Notes: generated by a model from the sequence alone, not told the origin. DNA of 64,000 bases from Burkholderiales bacterium (GCA_025927765.1 JAICKU010000007.1:1-64000); one strand, 5' to 3'; numbered from the stretch's first letter, positions 17,677 to 26,336 are shown. Numbers and translations: made by a program.

Positions 17677-18861
17677 CTAGACGCCGGGATCCTTCACGTT
17701 CTCGAACTTCGCGAACTCGATGCTCCATGGCTTGCCGTCGACCATTTCGACACGCCGGATGTAGACCGTCTGGATCGGGTCGCGCGTTGCGGCATCGATC
17801 GTCATCGGGCCGCGCGGACTCGTCCACTTCATGCCCTTCATCGCCTCGACGATCTTGTCGCCGTCGGCGTTCGCACCGGCCTTCCTGAACGCCTCGTAGA
17901 TGAGGTGCATGCCATCGTAGCCGCCGACCGAATGGAAGTTCGGGCGGACGTGGTTCGCCTTCATGAACGCGTCGACGTACGCCTTGTTCTCGGGCGAATC
18001 GTGAGCGGCCGAATAGTGGAACGACGTCACGACGCCCACCGCCACTTCGCCCATGCTTTCGAGCAGGTCGTCGTCGACGACGTCGCCCGTGCCGATCATG
18101 CGGATGCCCGCCTGCTTCAAGCCACGATCGTTGAACTGCTTCATCAATGCGGAGCCTTCGCCCGACGGCACGAACACGAACAGCGCGTCGGGCTTCGCGT
18201 CCTTCGCGCGCTGCAGGAACGGCGCGTAATCGGGATTGCGCAGCGGCACGCGCAGCGATTCGAGCACGTTGCCGCCGGCGGCCTTGAAGCGCGACACGAA
18301 GGTCTTCTCGGCATCGATACCGGGCGCGTAGTCGGTCACGATCGTCACGGCGCTCTTGATCTTGTTCTTCGGCGCCCACTCCGCGATCGGCCACGTCACC
18401 TGGGGCAGCGTGAAGCCGCTGCGCACGATGTAGGGCGACTTCGACGTGATGATCGACGTGGCCGCGGCCATCACGATCATCGGCGTCTTCGATTGCGTCG
18501 CGATCGGCGCGGCGGCGAGCGCGAGCGGCGTCAGGCCGAAGCCCGCAAGCGCGTTCACCTTGTCCTGCACGACGAGTTCCTGCGCCAGGCGCTTGGTCGT
18601 CTCCGGCGCGACGCCGGTGTCGTCCTTGACGATCAGTTCGACCTTGCGGCCACCCACGGTATCGCCATTCCTCCGCATGTACAGCCGGCATGCGGCCTCG
18701 ATCTGCTTGCCGGTCGAGGCGAAGGGCCCGGTAAGCGGAATGATCAGGCCGATCTTCAGCGGCTCGCCGGCGGCGAACGACGGCTTGACGATCGACGTGG
18801 CCAGGACGGCAGCACCCGCCTTCAGGATCCCACGGCGAGTCATGGCAGGATGGTGCGGCAT
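17677..18861 (-). CDS. Branched-chain amino acid-type ABC transporter substrate-binding protein (first copy)
   Basis: A 394-residue LivK-type periplasmic protein. The N-terminus has a Tat-like signal (MTRRGILKAGAAVLATSIV ending near SFAAG), then the family start LKIGLIIPLTGPFASTGKQ. The mature part has the two-lobed type I periplasmic-binding organisation, with VGGYDGMHLIYEAFRKAG near the C-terminus. ATG 18861 follows an excellent GGAGG. It lies downstream of the LigI-like gene in the same direction, so it probably supplies a second binding specificity to the LivHMGF permease encoded upstream. In such catabolic clusters these proteins often bind aromatic acids rather than amino acids; ligand is inferred only. 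Confidence 0.85.
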   Translation of the reverse strand: MPHHPAMTRRGILKAGAAVLATSIVKPSFAAGEPLKIGLIIPLTGPFASTGKQIEAACRLYMRRNGDTVGGRKVELIVKDDTGVAPETTKRLAQELVVQDKVNALAGFGLTPLALAAAPIATQSKTPMIVMAAATSIITSKSPYIVRSGFTLPQVTWPIAEWAPKNKIKSAVTIVTDYAPGIDAEKTFVSRFKAAGGNVLESLRVPLRNPDYAPFLQRAKDAKPDALFVFVPSGEGSALMKQFNDRGLKQAGIRMIGTGDVVDDDLLESMGEVAVGVVTSFHYSAAHDSPENKAYVDAFMKANHVRPNFHSVGGYDGMHLIYEAFRKAGANADGDKIVEAMKGMKWTSPRGPMTIDAATRDPIQTVYIRRVEMVDGKPWSIEFAKFENVKDPGV

Positions 18862-18932
18862 CGAAACCTCCGGATGGTGTGGGTCCGGCGGCATTATCAG
18901 GCTTCGGCGCGACGAGGGCAGGCGAGGAGTAA

Positions 18933-18976
18933 AGCGAAGCTCGCGTGCAGGTACCGAAGTTGTTTAGCGAAGCTCG
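18933..18976. repeat. Pair of 11-bp direct repeats upstream of the first livK
   Basis: AGCGAAGCTCG occurs at 18933-18943 and again at 18966-18976, 33 bp apart, between the LigI-like gene and the substrate-binding gene. Three helical turns of spacing would fit a regulator site, but two short G+C-rich repeats can also arise by chance. Confidence 0.3.
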
Positions 18977-18998
18977 ATGCGCCGCGTGGCGCGTCAGG

Positions 18999-19832
18999 TC
19001 ATGCGAATCCGAACAGCGCGCGGGGCGTGTCCCACATGAGCGTGCGCCGATCGGCAGCGTCGGGAAAGAGCTCGAGCGCGAGCGCGAGCAGCACGCCGTA
19101 GTCGACTCGCGAAGGCGCGCGCAGGTACGGCCAGTCCGACGCCCACAGGCAGCGATCGAGGGTGAACGCGTCGATCAGCGCGCGCACGAACGGCCAGGTG
19201 TCGCGGTAGGGTGCAGGCTCCTGCGAGAACTTCACGAACCCGGACAGCTTGACGTACGCGCGGCCGGAGGCGCCGAGTTCGCGCAGCGCGCGAAAGCCGG
19301 GTGCGTCGAGGCCGTCGGCGAGCGTCGGGCGCCCGCAATGGTCGACGAGCAAGCGTACGGGGGAGTGCTCGAAGAGCGGCATCATCGCGACGATCTGTGC
19401 ATGCTCGATCTGGATGTCGACGAACATGTCGAGCGCGGCGAGCTTGTCGACGAGTGGCTTCGCATCGCGGTAATGATCGACGCCGTAATGCGTGACGTTC
19501 CAGGCGACGCCGAGCACGCCCGCATCCTTCAGTCGTCGCAATTCCTCGAGGCTCGCGTCGTTGCGCACGACCGCGATGCCCTTGTAGCGGGCCGGATCGC
19601 GCGCGATCGTGTCGAGCATGCAGCGGTTGTCGAGGCCGTAGCCGGAGTTCGGCCCGACGAGCAGCGCGTGGCGCGTGCCGTATGCGTCCATCACCTGCGC
19701 CAATTGCGCCGGCGTGCCGAGCTCCTGTCCGGCCGGTGCGTAATGCGTGTCGCGCCGATAGGGAAAGCGCGCAGGATCGAGCACGTGCACGTGCGTGTCG
19801 ATCTTCGGGTCGACGAGGATTTGCGGATCCAT
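18999..19832 (-). CDS. Amidohydrolase, LigI-like (probable 2-pyrone-4,6-dicarboxylate hydrolase)
   Basis: A 277-residue member of amidohydrolase family 2. It has the first-strand DTHVHVLDP motif, then YAPAGQELG, NSGYGLDNRCMLDTIAR, LLVDHCGRP and the closing ASDWPY that places an acidic residue at the metal or catalytic site. LigI opens the lactone 2-pyrone-4,6-dicarboxylate to 4-oxalomesaconate, the substrate of LigJ, which is encoded 7 kb upstream on the same strand. The pathway context makes this the favoured role; a different lactonase of the family is possible. An imperfect palindrome sits directly before the start codon and separates it from the shikimate dehydrogenase gene. Confidence 0.72.
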   Translation of the reverse strand: MDPQILVDPKIDTHVHVLDPARFPYRRDTHYAPAGQELGTPAQLAQVMDAYGTRHALLVGPNSGYGLDNRCMLDTIARDPARYKGIAVVRNDASLEELRRLKDAGVLGVAWNVTHYGVDHYRDAKPLVDKLAALDMFVDIQIEHAQIVAMMPLFEHSPVRLLVDHCGRPTLADGLDAPGFRALRELGASGRAYVKLSGFVKFSQEPAPYRDTWPFVRALIDAFTLDRCLWASDWPYLRAPSRVDYGVLLALALELFPDAADRRTLMWDTPRALFGFA

Positions 19833-19839
19833 GCTGCCA

Positions 19840-19925
19840 GGAAGTACGGTCAGGCTCTACCTTTCGCGGAAGCGGGAGCGTTGTGAAAGGTGAGTTCTGC
19901 AAAAGTAGAGTCTCACCCTGCTTCC
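19840..19925. repeat. Imperfect palindromic repeat element, copy A
   Basis: Arms 19840-19864 and 19901-19925 are inverted repeats matching at about 20 of 25 positions around a 36-bp centre. The right arm contains AAAAGTAGAGTC and carries the last codons and stop of the shikimate dehydrogenase gene. The left arm ends eight bases before the LigI-like ATG. It resembles the other AAGTAGGG-type elements in this window, and looks like a REP- or MITE-like insertion inside the operon. Confidence 0.5.
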
Positions 19926-20767
19926 TGGAACGTGGCAGCGATCGCCTGCTTCAGCTCGGGCGTGATGTCCGGCATCACGCCGAACCACGCGTTGAAGGCG
20001 GGCCGCGCCTGGTTCAGCAGCATGCCGAGGCCGTTCACGGTGACGTGGCCGCGCGCGCGTGCGGCGGCGAGCAGCGGCGTCTCCGGCGGCACGTAGATCA
20101 CGTCGCCGACGATCGCGTTCGACGGCAACGCGTCGAGCGCGAGCTCGAGCGGCGGCTTGCCCGCCATGCCCTGGTTCGTCGCGTTGACGACGAGTGCGAC
20201 GCCGTCGAGCGCCGCGTTGCGCTCGTCCCACGACACGGCGACGACCGGTGCACCGAACCACGCCTGCAGCTCGTCGGCGCGCGCGCGCGTGCGGTTGATC
20301 AGGCGAATCTCGCCCGCGCCCTGCGCCTGCAGGCTGGCGACGATCGCGCGCGCCGCACCGCCGGCGCCGACGATTGCGATCGGCCCCGAATCGGGCCGCC
20401 ACGCCGGCATGGCGTCGCGCACGCTCTGCACGAAACCATTGCCGTCGTTGTTGAAGCCGGACAACGTGCCGTCCTGCTCGACGACCACGGTGTTGATCGC
20501 GCCGATCTTTCGCGCGAGGTCGTCGACGCGATCGAGCAGCGGAAAGATCGCCTGCTTGTGCGGCGTCGTCACGTTGCAGCCGCGCAGGCCGAGCACGCTC
20601 ATGCCGCGCACGGCCGCTTCCAGATTCTGCGGCGGCACACCGAACAGCACGTAGCGCCCGGGAATCGCGTAGCGCGCGAGCCAGTGGTTGTGAATGAGGG
20701 GCGAGCGCGAGTGGGCGACGGGCCAGCCGAGGAGTCCCGCGATGCCGAACGTGTTTTGGTCTGCCAT
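19913..20767 (-). CDS. Shikimate/quinate dehydrogenase
   Basis: A 284-residue AroE/YdiB-family enzyme. The substrate site motif is PVAHSRSPLIHN, followed by GCNVTTPHKQ with the catalytic lysine, GFNNDGNGF, and the NAD(P)-binding GAGGAARAI. It ends with NGLGMLLNQA. Anabolic AroE reduces 3-dehydroshikimate. In this neighbourhood, with QuiC and ligAB, it more likely runs in the oxidative direction, turning imported shikimate (or quinate) into 3-dehydroshikimate. The basic residue pattern after the glycine loop (NRTRARADEL) favours NADP, as in AroE, so an anabolic duplicate remains possible. The last codons lie in a repeat element. Confidence 0.85.
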   Translation of the reverse strand: MADQNTFGIAGLLGWPVAHSRSPLIHNHWLARYAIPGRYVLFGVPPQNLEAAVRGMSVLGLRGCNVTTPHKQAIFPLLDRVDDLARKIGAINTVVVEQDGTLSGFNNDGNGFVQSVRDAMPAWRPDSGPIAIVGAGGAARAIVASLQAQGAGEIRLINRTRARADELQAWFGAPVVAVSWDERNAALDGVALVVNATNQGMAGKPPLELALDALPSNAIVGDVIYVPPETPLLAAARARGHVTVNGLGMLLNQARPAFNAWFGVMPDITPELKQAIAATFQEAG

Positions 20768-20797
20768 CGTCGAAGTGCGGTTCGAGAAGGATCAATG

Positions 20798-21571
20798 CTA
20801 CACGGCGGATCCGCCACCCGCCGGCGTTGTCGACGTGACGGCGCGGCCATCGACGTGACCGCCGAGGAAGAGCCGGTTGAGGTCGGGATCGCCGAGCAAC
20901 GCATGCGCGGGACGGTCGAGCGCAAGCCGCCCCATCTCGAGCACGAGCGCACGATCGGCATACTTGAGCGCCGTGCGGACGTTCTGCTCGACCATCAGCA
21001 CGGTCACGCCCTGGTCGGCGAGCTCGCGCAACAGCGCCATCACGTCCTGCACGAGCTTCGGGGACAGCCCGATCGACGGCTCGTCGATCAGCAGCACGCG
21101 CGGACGCAGCAGCAGCGCGCGTCCCACTTCGAGCTGCTTCTGCTCGCCGCCCGACAGCGTCGACGCCTGGTTGTCGATGCGCTCGCGGATGCGCGGAAAG
21201 CGCGCAAGCACCTCGTCGATCCGCGGCGCGAGCGCGTGGCGCGGCAACGCGATGCCGCCGAGCTCGAGGTTGTGGCGCACGGACAGCGACGCGAACAGGT
21301 TGCGCCCCTGTGGCACATACGCCATGCCGAGCGCGAGCAGGTCGCGCTGCGAATGGCCGTTCACGCGCCGGCCTTCGAAGCGCACGTCGCCGGTACGCGG
21401 CACGAGCATGCCGAAGAGCGTCTTCAGCACCGTCGATTTGCCCGCGCCATTGGGCCCGATCAGGAGCGTGATCTCGCCCTTGCGCGCGTCGAACGTCGTG
21501 CCGTTCAGGATCGTGAGGCTCGGCGTGTAACCGGCCACGACGTTCTCGAATTCGATGATGCGCTCGCTCAT
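20798..21571 (-). CDS. livF: Branched-chain-type ABC transporter ATP-binding protein LivF
   Basis: A 257-residue ATPase with Walker A GPNGAGKST, the Q-loop region MAYVPQGRNLFASLSV, signature LSGGEQKQLEVGRAL and Walker B VLLIDEPSIGLSP. It pairs with LivG to power the LivHM permease in the inner membrane. It starts 13 bp after livG in the same operon, and the shikimate dehydrogenase follows 30 bp further on. The C-terminal 15 residues (AVTSTTPAGGGSAV) extend slightly beyond typical LivF. Confidence 0.93.
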   Translation of the reverse strand: MSERIIEFENVVAGYTPSLTILNGTTFDARKGEITLLIGPNGAGKSTVLKTLFGMLVPRTGDVRFEGRRVNGHSQRDLLALGMAYVPQGRNLFASLSVRHNLELGGIALPRHALAPRIDEVLARFPRIRERIDNQASTLSGGEQKQLEVGRALLLRPRVLLIDEPSIGLSPKLVQDVMALLRELADQGVTVLMVEQNVRTALKYADRALVLEMGRLALDRPAHALLGDPDLNRLFLGGHVDGRAVTSTTPAGGGSAV

Positions 21572-21584
21572 TGACGAAACGGCA

Positions 21585-22328
21585 TCAATGGCCGAGATAG
21601 GCGTCGAGCACGTCGCGGTTCGCCTGCACCTGCGCCGGTGCGCCCTCGGCGAGCACGCGGCCTTCGACCATGCAGATCACGCGCGCGCATAGGCGCATGA
21701 TGAAGTCCATGTTGTGCTCGACGACGACGAAGCTGCCGCCTTGCTCGCGATTCATCGCGAGCAGCAGTTCGCGCAATTCGTCGACCAGGCTCGGATTCAC
21801 GCCCGCGCACGGCTCGTCGAGCATCACGAGGCGCGGCGCCGGCATGAACGCCATCGCGATGTCGACGAGCTTCTGCTGGCCGTACGACAGGCTGCCCGCG
21901 GGCAGGTGCGCGACGTGCGTCAGGCGAAAGCGTTCGATCAGGTGGTCGGCATGCTCACCAAGCCCGGCATCGGGCGGCGCGAACAGGCGCCGCGGCATCG
22001 AGCCGCAAAGCTCCTGCCCCGCAGCGATCAGGTTGTCGCGTACCGACAAGCCGTGGAACACCTGCAGCGTCTGGAACGTGCGGCCCACGCCGCGGCGCGC
22101 GAGGTCGAGCGGCGTCATGCCGGTGATGTCGTCGCCCTGGAATTCGACGCGGCCGTCGCTTGGGCGGATCTGGCCGAGGATGCTGTTGAAAAGCGTCGTC
22201 TTGCCGCTGCCGTTCGGGCCGATCACGCCGACGATCTCGCCGGGCGCCACGTCGAAGCTGACACCGTCAACGGCGCGAATCGCGCCGTAGTGCTTGCGCA
22301 GGTCGCGCACGGTCAGCAGCGCGGTCAT
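21585..22328 (-). CDS. livG: Branched-chain-type ABC transporter ATP-binding protein LivG
   Basis: A 247-residue ATPase with Walker A GPNGSGKTT, signature LSYGQQKLVDIA, Walker B LVMLDEPCAGVNP and the LivG-type C-terminal extension VLAEGAPAQVQANRDVLDAYLG, which matches the NBD tail that contacts the permease. ATG 22328 overlaps the livM stop by four bases (ATGA), so the two are coupled. Part of livHMGF. Confidence 0.93.
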   Translation of the reverse strand: MTALLTVRDLRKHYGAIRAVDGVSFDVAPGEIVGVIGPNGSGKTTLFNSILGQIRPSDGRVEFQGDDITGMTPLDLARRGVGRTFQTLQVFHGLSVRDNLIAAGQELCGSMPRRLFAPPDAGLGEHADHLIERFRLTHVAHLPAGSLSYGQQKLVDIAMAFMPAPRLVMLDEPCAGVNPSLVDELRELLLAMNREQGGSFVVVEHNMDFIMRLCARVICMVEGRVLAEGAPAQVQANRDVLDAYLGH

Positions 22329-23320
22329 GGGAGCGCGCCGATGCGACGCGATGCGAGGCGCTCGGGCAGCGACAGCAATCCGCCGGGCAGCCACACCATG
22401 AGCGCGATGACGGCGACACCGAACGCGGCGAGGTACCAGTTCTGCATGAAGCGCAGCCACTCGGGCAAAAGCACGATGATCACCGTGCCGACGACCGGTC
22501 CCAGGAAGCGTCCGGCGCCGCCCACGATGACGCCGAGCAGCATCAGGAGCGACGCCGTGAAGTTGAACGGCGCCGGATCGATGAAGCCCACCAGCGACGC
22601 GAAGTACGCGCCGGCGATGCCCGCGCAGCATGCGCCGATGGCGAATGCGAGCAGCGTGTACGCCGTGATGTTGACGCCGAGGCTTTCGGCGCGAATCGGA
22701 TTGTCGCGCAGCGCCGCGAACGCGCGTCCCCAGGGCGAGCGCAACAGCCAGCCGAGCAGCGCGATCAGAAGCAGCGTCGAGGCGAGCGTGAACCAGAAGT
22801 ACGGCAGGTCGCGCTCGAGCGAAAGTCCGAACAGCGACGGGCGCGGAATGCCGCGGATGCCGAACGTGCCGCCGGTGATCGCCTCTTCGTTGCGCAAAAC
22901 GAGGAACACGAGCACGTTGAAGCCGAGCGTCGCGAACGCGAGATAGTGGTGCTGCACACGAAGGGCCGGGAAGCCGAGTGCGAGGCCGATCGCGAAGCAG
23001 GCGAGGGCGGCGAGCGGCAGCATCGCGAAGAACGGCAGGCCCGCCTTCATGCCGATCGCCGCGATGTACGCGCCGATGCCGAGGAATGCCGCCTGCCCGA
23101 GCGACATCTGCCCCGCGTAGCCGATCGTGAGGTTCAGGCCGAACGTCGCCATCAGGTACACGCAGAAGAGCGAGCAGAGATACGTGCCGTAGCTCTTGAG
23201 GCCAAGCGGCAGCAGCGCGAACGCGATGACGACGATCGCCGCGAGCGCGAGGCGCGTACGCGAGCGCGGCACCGCCGGCCGCCGCGGACGCGCGATGACG
23301 GTCGAGCTCGACGCATTCAT
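22325..23320 (-). CDS. livM: Branched-chain-type ABC transporter permease LivM
   Basis: A 331-residue membrane protein with about nine hydrophobic segments, opening with a basic cytosolic stretch and ALAAIVVIAFALLPL. Family markers are NLTIGYAGQMSLGQAAFLGIG, ALRVQHHYLAFATLGF and LRDNPIRAESLGVN. It forms the transmembrane channel with LivH. ATG 23320 follows GGAGGAA and overlaps the livH stop by four bases. Confidence 0.93.
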   Translation of the reverse strand: MNASSSTVIARPRRPAVPRSRTRLALAAIVVIAFALLPLGLKSYGTYLCSLFCVYLMATFGLNLTIGYAGQMSLGQAAFLGIGAYIAAIGMKAGLPFFAMLPLAALACFAIGLALGFPALRVQHHYLAFATLGFNVLVFLVLRNEEAITGGTFGIRGIPRPSLFGLSLERDLPYFWFTLASTLLLIALLGWLLRSPWGRAFAALRDNPIRAESLGVNITAYTLLAFAIGACCAGIAGAYFASLVGFIDPAPFNFTASLLMLLGVIVGGAGRFLGPVVGTVIIVLLPEWLRFMQNWYLAAFGVAVIALMVWLPGGLLSLPERLASRRIGALP

Positions 23321-24195
23321 ACCTTGCGTTCCTCCGCCTTGCCGAGCAGGCCCTCGGGCCGCAGCAGGATCACGAGCAGGAACACGACGAGTGCCACCCC
23401 TTCCTTGTAGGCCGGCGACACGTAGAAGCCGACGAGGTTCTCGAGCACGCCGATCAGCACGCCGCCGAGCAGTGCGCCGCGCGTCTGGTTGAAGCCGCCG
23501 ATGATCGCGGCGAAGAACGCCTTCAGGCCGATCGTCTCGCCCATGTCGAACTTGACGAGGTACGAAGGCGCGATCAGCAACGCCGCGACGGCGGCGAGCG
23601 CGCCGTTGATCAGGAACACGTAGAGCGTCATCCGCCGCACGTCGATGCCGAGCACCCGCGCGGCCTCGGTGTTCTGCGCGCAGGCCTGCATCGCGCGGCC
23701 GGTCATCGTGCGATCGAGGAACAGCTGCAGCGCGATGACGATGCCGCCGGCGAGGAGCAGCGTGCCCAAGTCGGCGTACGACACCTCGATGCCCGCGATC
23801 GCGAATTGCCCTGCAGGAAATGCGCTCGGAAACGGATAGGCGAGGGCGCCGACACCGGCCTTGATGCCCTGCTTCACGAACACGGACAGGCCGAGCGTGG
23901 CGATCACGAGCGGGATCACGCCGTGGCGCAGCAGCGGATCGACGATGATCCGCTTGAACGCGACGCCGAGCAGCAGCATCGACACGATGCACGCGGCGAA
24001 GAAGGCGAGCCACAGCGGCGCGCCGATGCCGAGGAACAGCAGCATGGCGAACGCGGGCAGCATCACGAACTCGCCCTGCGCGAAGTTGATCGTGCCCGAC
24101 GCCTGCCACAGCAGCGTGAAGCCGAGCGCGGCCACGCCGTAGATGGTGCCGGCGGCGATGCCGGAAACGACGAGCTGGACGAAATCACCCATCAC
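23317..24195 (-). CDS. livH: Branched-chain-type ABC transporter permease LivH
   Basis: A 292-residue membrane protein. It has GTIYGVAALGFTLLWQASG, INFAQGEFVMLPAF and AIIGGFNQTRGALLGGVLIG, all LivH hallmarks, with about eight hydrophobic segments. The start is either GTG 24195 or the adjacent ATG 24192; there is no strong Shine-Dalgarno, and a perfect 16-bp palindrome overlaps this point, which may lower translation. First permease gene of livHMGF, 82 bp downstream of the livK gene. Confidence 0.92.
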   Translation of the reverse strand: MMGDFVQLVVSGIAAGTIYGVAALGFTLLWQASGTINFAQGEFVMLPAFAMLLFLGIGAPLWLAFFAACIVSMLLLGVAFKRIIVDPLLRHGVIPLVIATLGLSVFVKQGIKAGVGALAYPFPSAFPAGQFAIAGIEVSYADLGTLLLAGGIVIALQLFLDRTMTGRAMQACAQNTEAARVLGIDVRRMTLYVFLINGALAAVAALLIAPSYLVKFDMGETIGLKAFFAAIIGGFNQTRGALLGGVLIGVLENLVGFYVSPAYKEGVALVVFLLVILLRPEGLLGKAEERKV

Positions 24196-24207
24196 GCCGC
24201 GGCGTGA
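24192..24207. promoter_or_regulatory. Perfect 16-bp palindrome at the livH start
   Basis: TCACGCCGCGGCGTGA is fully self-complementary and overlaps the livH start codon. In RNA it would give a stem directly at the initiation site; in DNA it could be a dimer site. The match is exact but G+C-rich, so chance is not excluded. Confidence 0.35.
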
Positions 24208-24233
24208 AGCGTTGCCGCATCCCCGCGCGCCGC

Positions 24234-24267
24234 GGGCGAAGGTTCGCCGCCGCTCGTCCCTTCGCCC
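24234..24267 (-). terminator. Hairpin between livK and livH (attenuator-like)
   Basis: GGGCGAAGG (24234-24242) pairs with CCTTCGCCC (24259-24267), nine perfect pairs with a 16-base loop, immediately after the livK stop. There is no U tract. Such stems between a binding-protein gene and its permease genes usually protect the upstream message or reduce read-through, so that binding protein exceeds permease. Confidence 0.5.
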
Positions 24268-24277
24268 TGCAAGGCCG

Positions 24278-25426
24278 TTACTGCCCGGAGCCCAGCGCCG
24301 GCAGCGTCGCGACGACTTCCTGCTTGCCGTTCACGACCTTGGTCATGAAGCTCTCGCGGTCGAGGTCGCCGTTCTTGTCGAAGCTCACGTCCATCAGGAT
24401 GCCGGGGTACTGCTTCACCGACAGCTTGATGCCGTGCATCGCGTTGGCGAACGCTTCGCCGTCGAACTTGCCGATCTTTTCCGTCACCGCCTTGACGATG
24501 TACATCGCGCTGTAGCCCTTCAAGCCGTTGTGGTCGGGCTTGTAGTGGTACTCGTTCTGGAACTTCTGCGAGAACGCCTTCACTTCCGGCAGCGGCGCGT
24601 CGGCGGTGAGGCCGACGTGCGCAACGGCGCCGTTGGCGGCGTCGCCGGCGAGCTCGATCACCTTCTGGCTCGTGAGCACCGTTTCACCCACGATGGGCTT
24701 GTCGACGCCCTGCTTCTTCAACTCTTTCAGGCAACGCGCCGCTTCTTCCTCGTTCGTGTACACGAAGAACACGTCGGGGTTCGATTGCTTCGCCTTCAGC
24801 ACTGCGCCCGAGAAGTCGAGTTGCCCCGGATCGGTGGAAATGTCGGCGACGACCTTGATGCCCTTCGGCGCGATCGCCTTCAGGAATACGTCGCGGCCGC
24901 CCTTGCCGAAGTCGTTGTTCGTATAGATGATCGCGACGCTCTTCGCCTTCAGCGTGTCGGACAAATAGCGCGCGACCTTCGGCATCGCGGTCGTCTGCGT
25001 GAACGACGTGCGGAAGATGTACGGGTCGCCCTGCTGCGTGATCGCCGCCGCTTCGCCGCCGGTGAAGTTCGGAATGTGCGCCTTCTGCGTCTCGGTCATG
25101 CTGACGAGGATCGAGCCCGAGAACACAGGGCCCATGACGACGTACGCGCCGTCGTCGACCGCCTTGATCGCCAGCGCCTTCGCGACCTGCGGCTGCGATT
25201 GCGTGTCGGAGGCCGTGTACTCGACCTTGCGCCCGAGGATGCCGCCGGCGGCGTTGATCTCCTTGACTGCGAGCTTCACACCGTCGTTGAAGTTCGTGCC
25301 CGACGTGGTGCCGGTGCCGGACAGCTCGACGAGGCCGGCGATCTTGACGGGGCCGCTTTGCGCGAACGAGGACGGCACGAGTGCCATGCCGAGCAGCAGG
25401 GCGGACAGGCGGACGAGCGAACGCAT
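24278..25426 (-). CDS. livK: Branched-chain amino acid-type ABC transporter substrate-binding protein (second copy)
   Basis: A 382-residue LivK-type periplasmic protein with a Sec signal (MRSLVRLSALLLGMALVPSS, cleavage after SFAQ). The mature part begins VKIAGLVELSGTGTTSG and has KVEYTASDTQSQPQVA, and DNDFGKGG-like INDE features of the type I binding fold (YTNNDFGKGGRDVFLKA). ATG 25426 follows GGAG. It stands at the head of livHMGF, so it is the primary binding protein of that transporter. The neighbouring shikimate, protocatechuate and lig genes suggest an aromatic or alicyclic acid as ligand rather than leucine. Confidence 0.88.
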   Translation of the reverse strand: MRSLVRLSALLLGMALVPSSFAQSGPVKIAGLVELSGTGTTSGTNFNDGVKLAVKEINAAGGILGRKVEYTASDTQSQPQVAKALAIKAVDDGAYVVMGPVFSGSILVSMTETQKAHIPNFTGGEAAAITQQGDPYIFRTSFTQTTAMPKVARYLSDTLKAKSVAIIYTNNDFGKGGRDVFLKAIAPKGIKVVADISTDPGQLDFSGAVLKAKQSNPDVFFVYTNEEEAARCLKELKKQGVDKPIVGETVLTSQKVIELAGDAANGAVAHVGLTADAPLPEVKAFSQKFQNEYHYKPDHNGLKGYSAMYIVKAVTEKIGKFDGEAFANAMHGIKLSVKQYPGILMDVSFDKNGDLDRESFMTKVVNGKQEVVATLPALGSGQ

Positions 25427-25618
25427 CGGAATTCTCCAGAGAGAGGTACGCCGGGATCGGCGCGGGATCAGGGCGGCATTGTCGTCTCGGTGCCGTGCCG
25501 AAGCAAGACGCGTGGTGCGCAATCCTATCGAAAATCGTTATGCCGGCATTCGCTTCGTGCCGGGACCCGCGACCCCGCCGTGCTTCGCGGCTGCTCGCGT
25601 CGCTCGAACGAGCCTTCG

Positions 25619-26332
25619 TTAGCCCGGCGCGGGTTCGAGGCCGTATCTGCGCTTGGTGGCGTCGGTGGCGTCGGACGCGAGGAACGCGAGCAGCGTCGTC
25701 GCGTCCTGCCGCCTGCCCGACGCCGTGCATACGGCGCCGGCGAAGACAGTCGCGTGACGAAGCGCGGGCGGAAGCAGGCCGACGACGTCGATGCCCGGCG
25801 CGCCGACCAATTCGCTCAGTTGCTGGAAGCCGAGATCGACGGCGCCGCGCGCGACGAGCGTGGCGACGGGCACACCGGGCGGCGCCTGCACAAGCCGCGC
25901 GGCGACGCGTTCCGCAACGCCCCAGCGTTCTAAGAGGCGCATCAGGTACGCGCCGCTCGGTCCCGTCGAATGGCCGATCGCGCGCGCGGTGAGGACGGCT
26001 GCGCGTACGGCTTCTTCGCTGCCGATGTCGGGACGAGTGGCTCCGGCGCGTACGGCAATCGCGATGTCGGCGCGAACGAGAGCGCGGCGCGTGCGCGGAT
26101 CGACGCGATCGGCCTCCGTGAGACGCTCGATCGCCTCGGACGCGAGCACGACGATATCGAACGGCTCGCCTTCGCGCACGCGACGAAAGGCATCGACGCC
26201 GCCGGCGGAACCGACATTCACGCGCTGCCCCGTCTCTCGCGCATACCATGCGCAAAGCTCGTTCAGCACCGCGCGCGTCGCCATCGACGAGATGCCGGTG
26301 AGGGCAGGGTTCGCCTCGCCATTCATCGGCAT
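25619..26332 (-). CDS. ModA-like substrate-binding domain protein without signal peptide
   Basis: A 237-residue protein with the fold signature of molybdate/sulfate-type binding proteins: ISSMATRAVLNELCAWYARE, GEPFDIVVLASEAIERL, and GHSTGPSGAYLMRLLERWGV. The N-terminus (MPMNGEANPALTG) is hydrophilic, so no export signal is visible and the protein should stay in the cytosol. Molybdate transport is therefore unlikely. It sits in the lig operon, five bases after a mini-ORF that follows ligJ. A soluble ligand sensor or an enzyme using this fold is conceivable. Function unknown. Confidence 0.7.
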   Translation of the reverse strand: MPMNGEANPALTGISSMATRAVLNELCAWYARETGQRVNVGSAGGVDAFRRVREGEPFDIVVLASEAIERLTEADRVDPRTRRALVRADIAIAVRAGATRPDIGSEEAVRAAVLTARAIGHSTGPSGAYLMRLLERWGVAERVAARLVQAPPGVPVATLVARGAVDLGFQQLSELVGAPGIDVVGLLPPALRHATVFAGAVCTASGRRQDATTLLAFLASDATDATKRRYGLEPAPG

Positions 26333-26336
26333 CGTG

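Noticed and set aside
25619-26332. Calling the ModA-like gene a molybdate transporter component
   Set aside because: No signal peptide, no modB/modC nearby, and catabolic neighbours.
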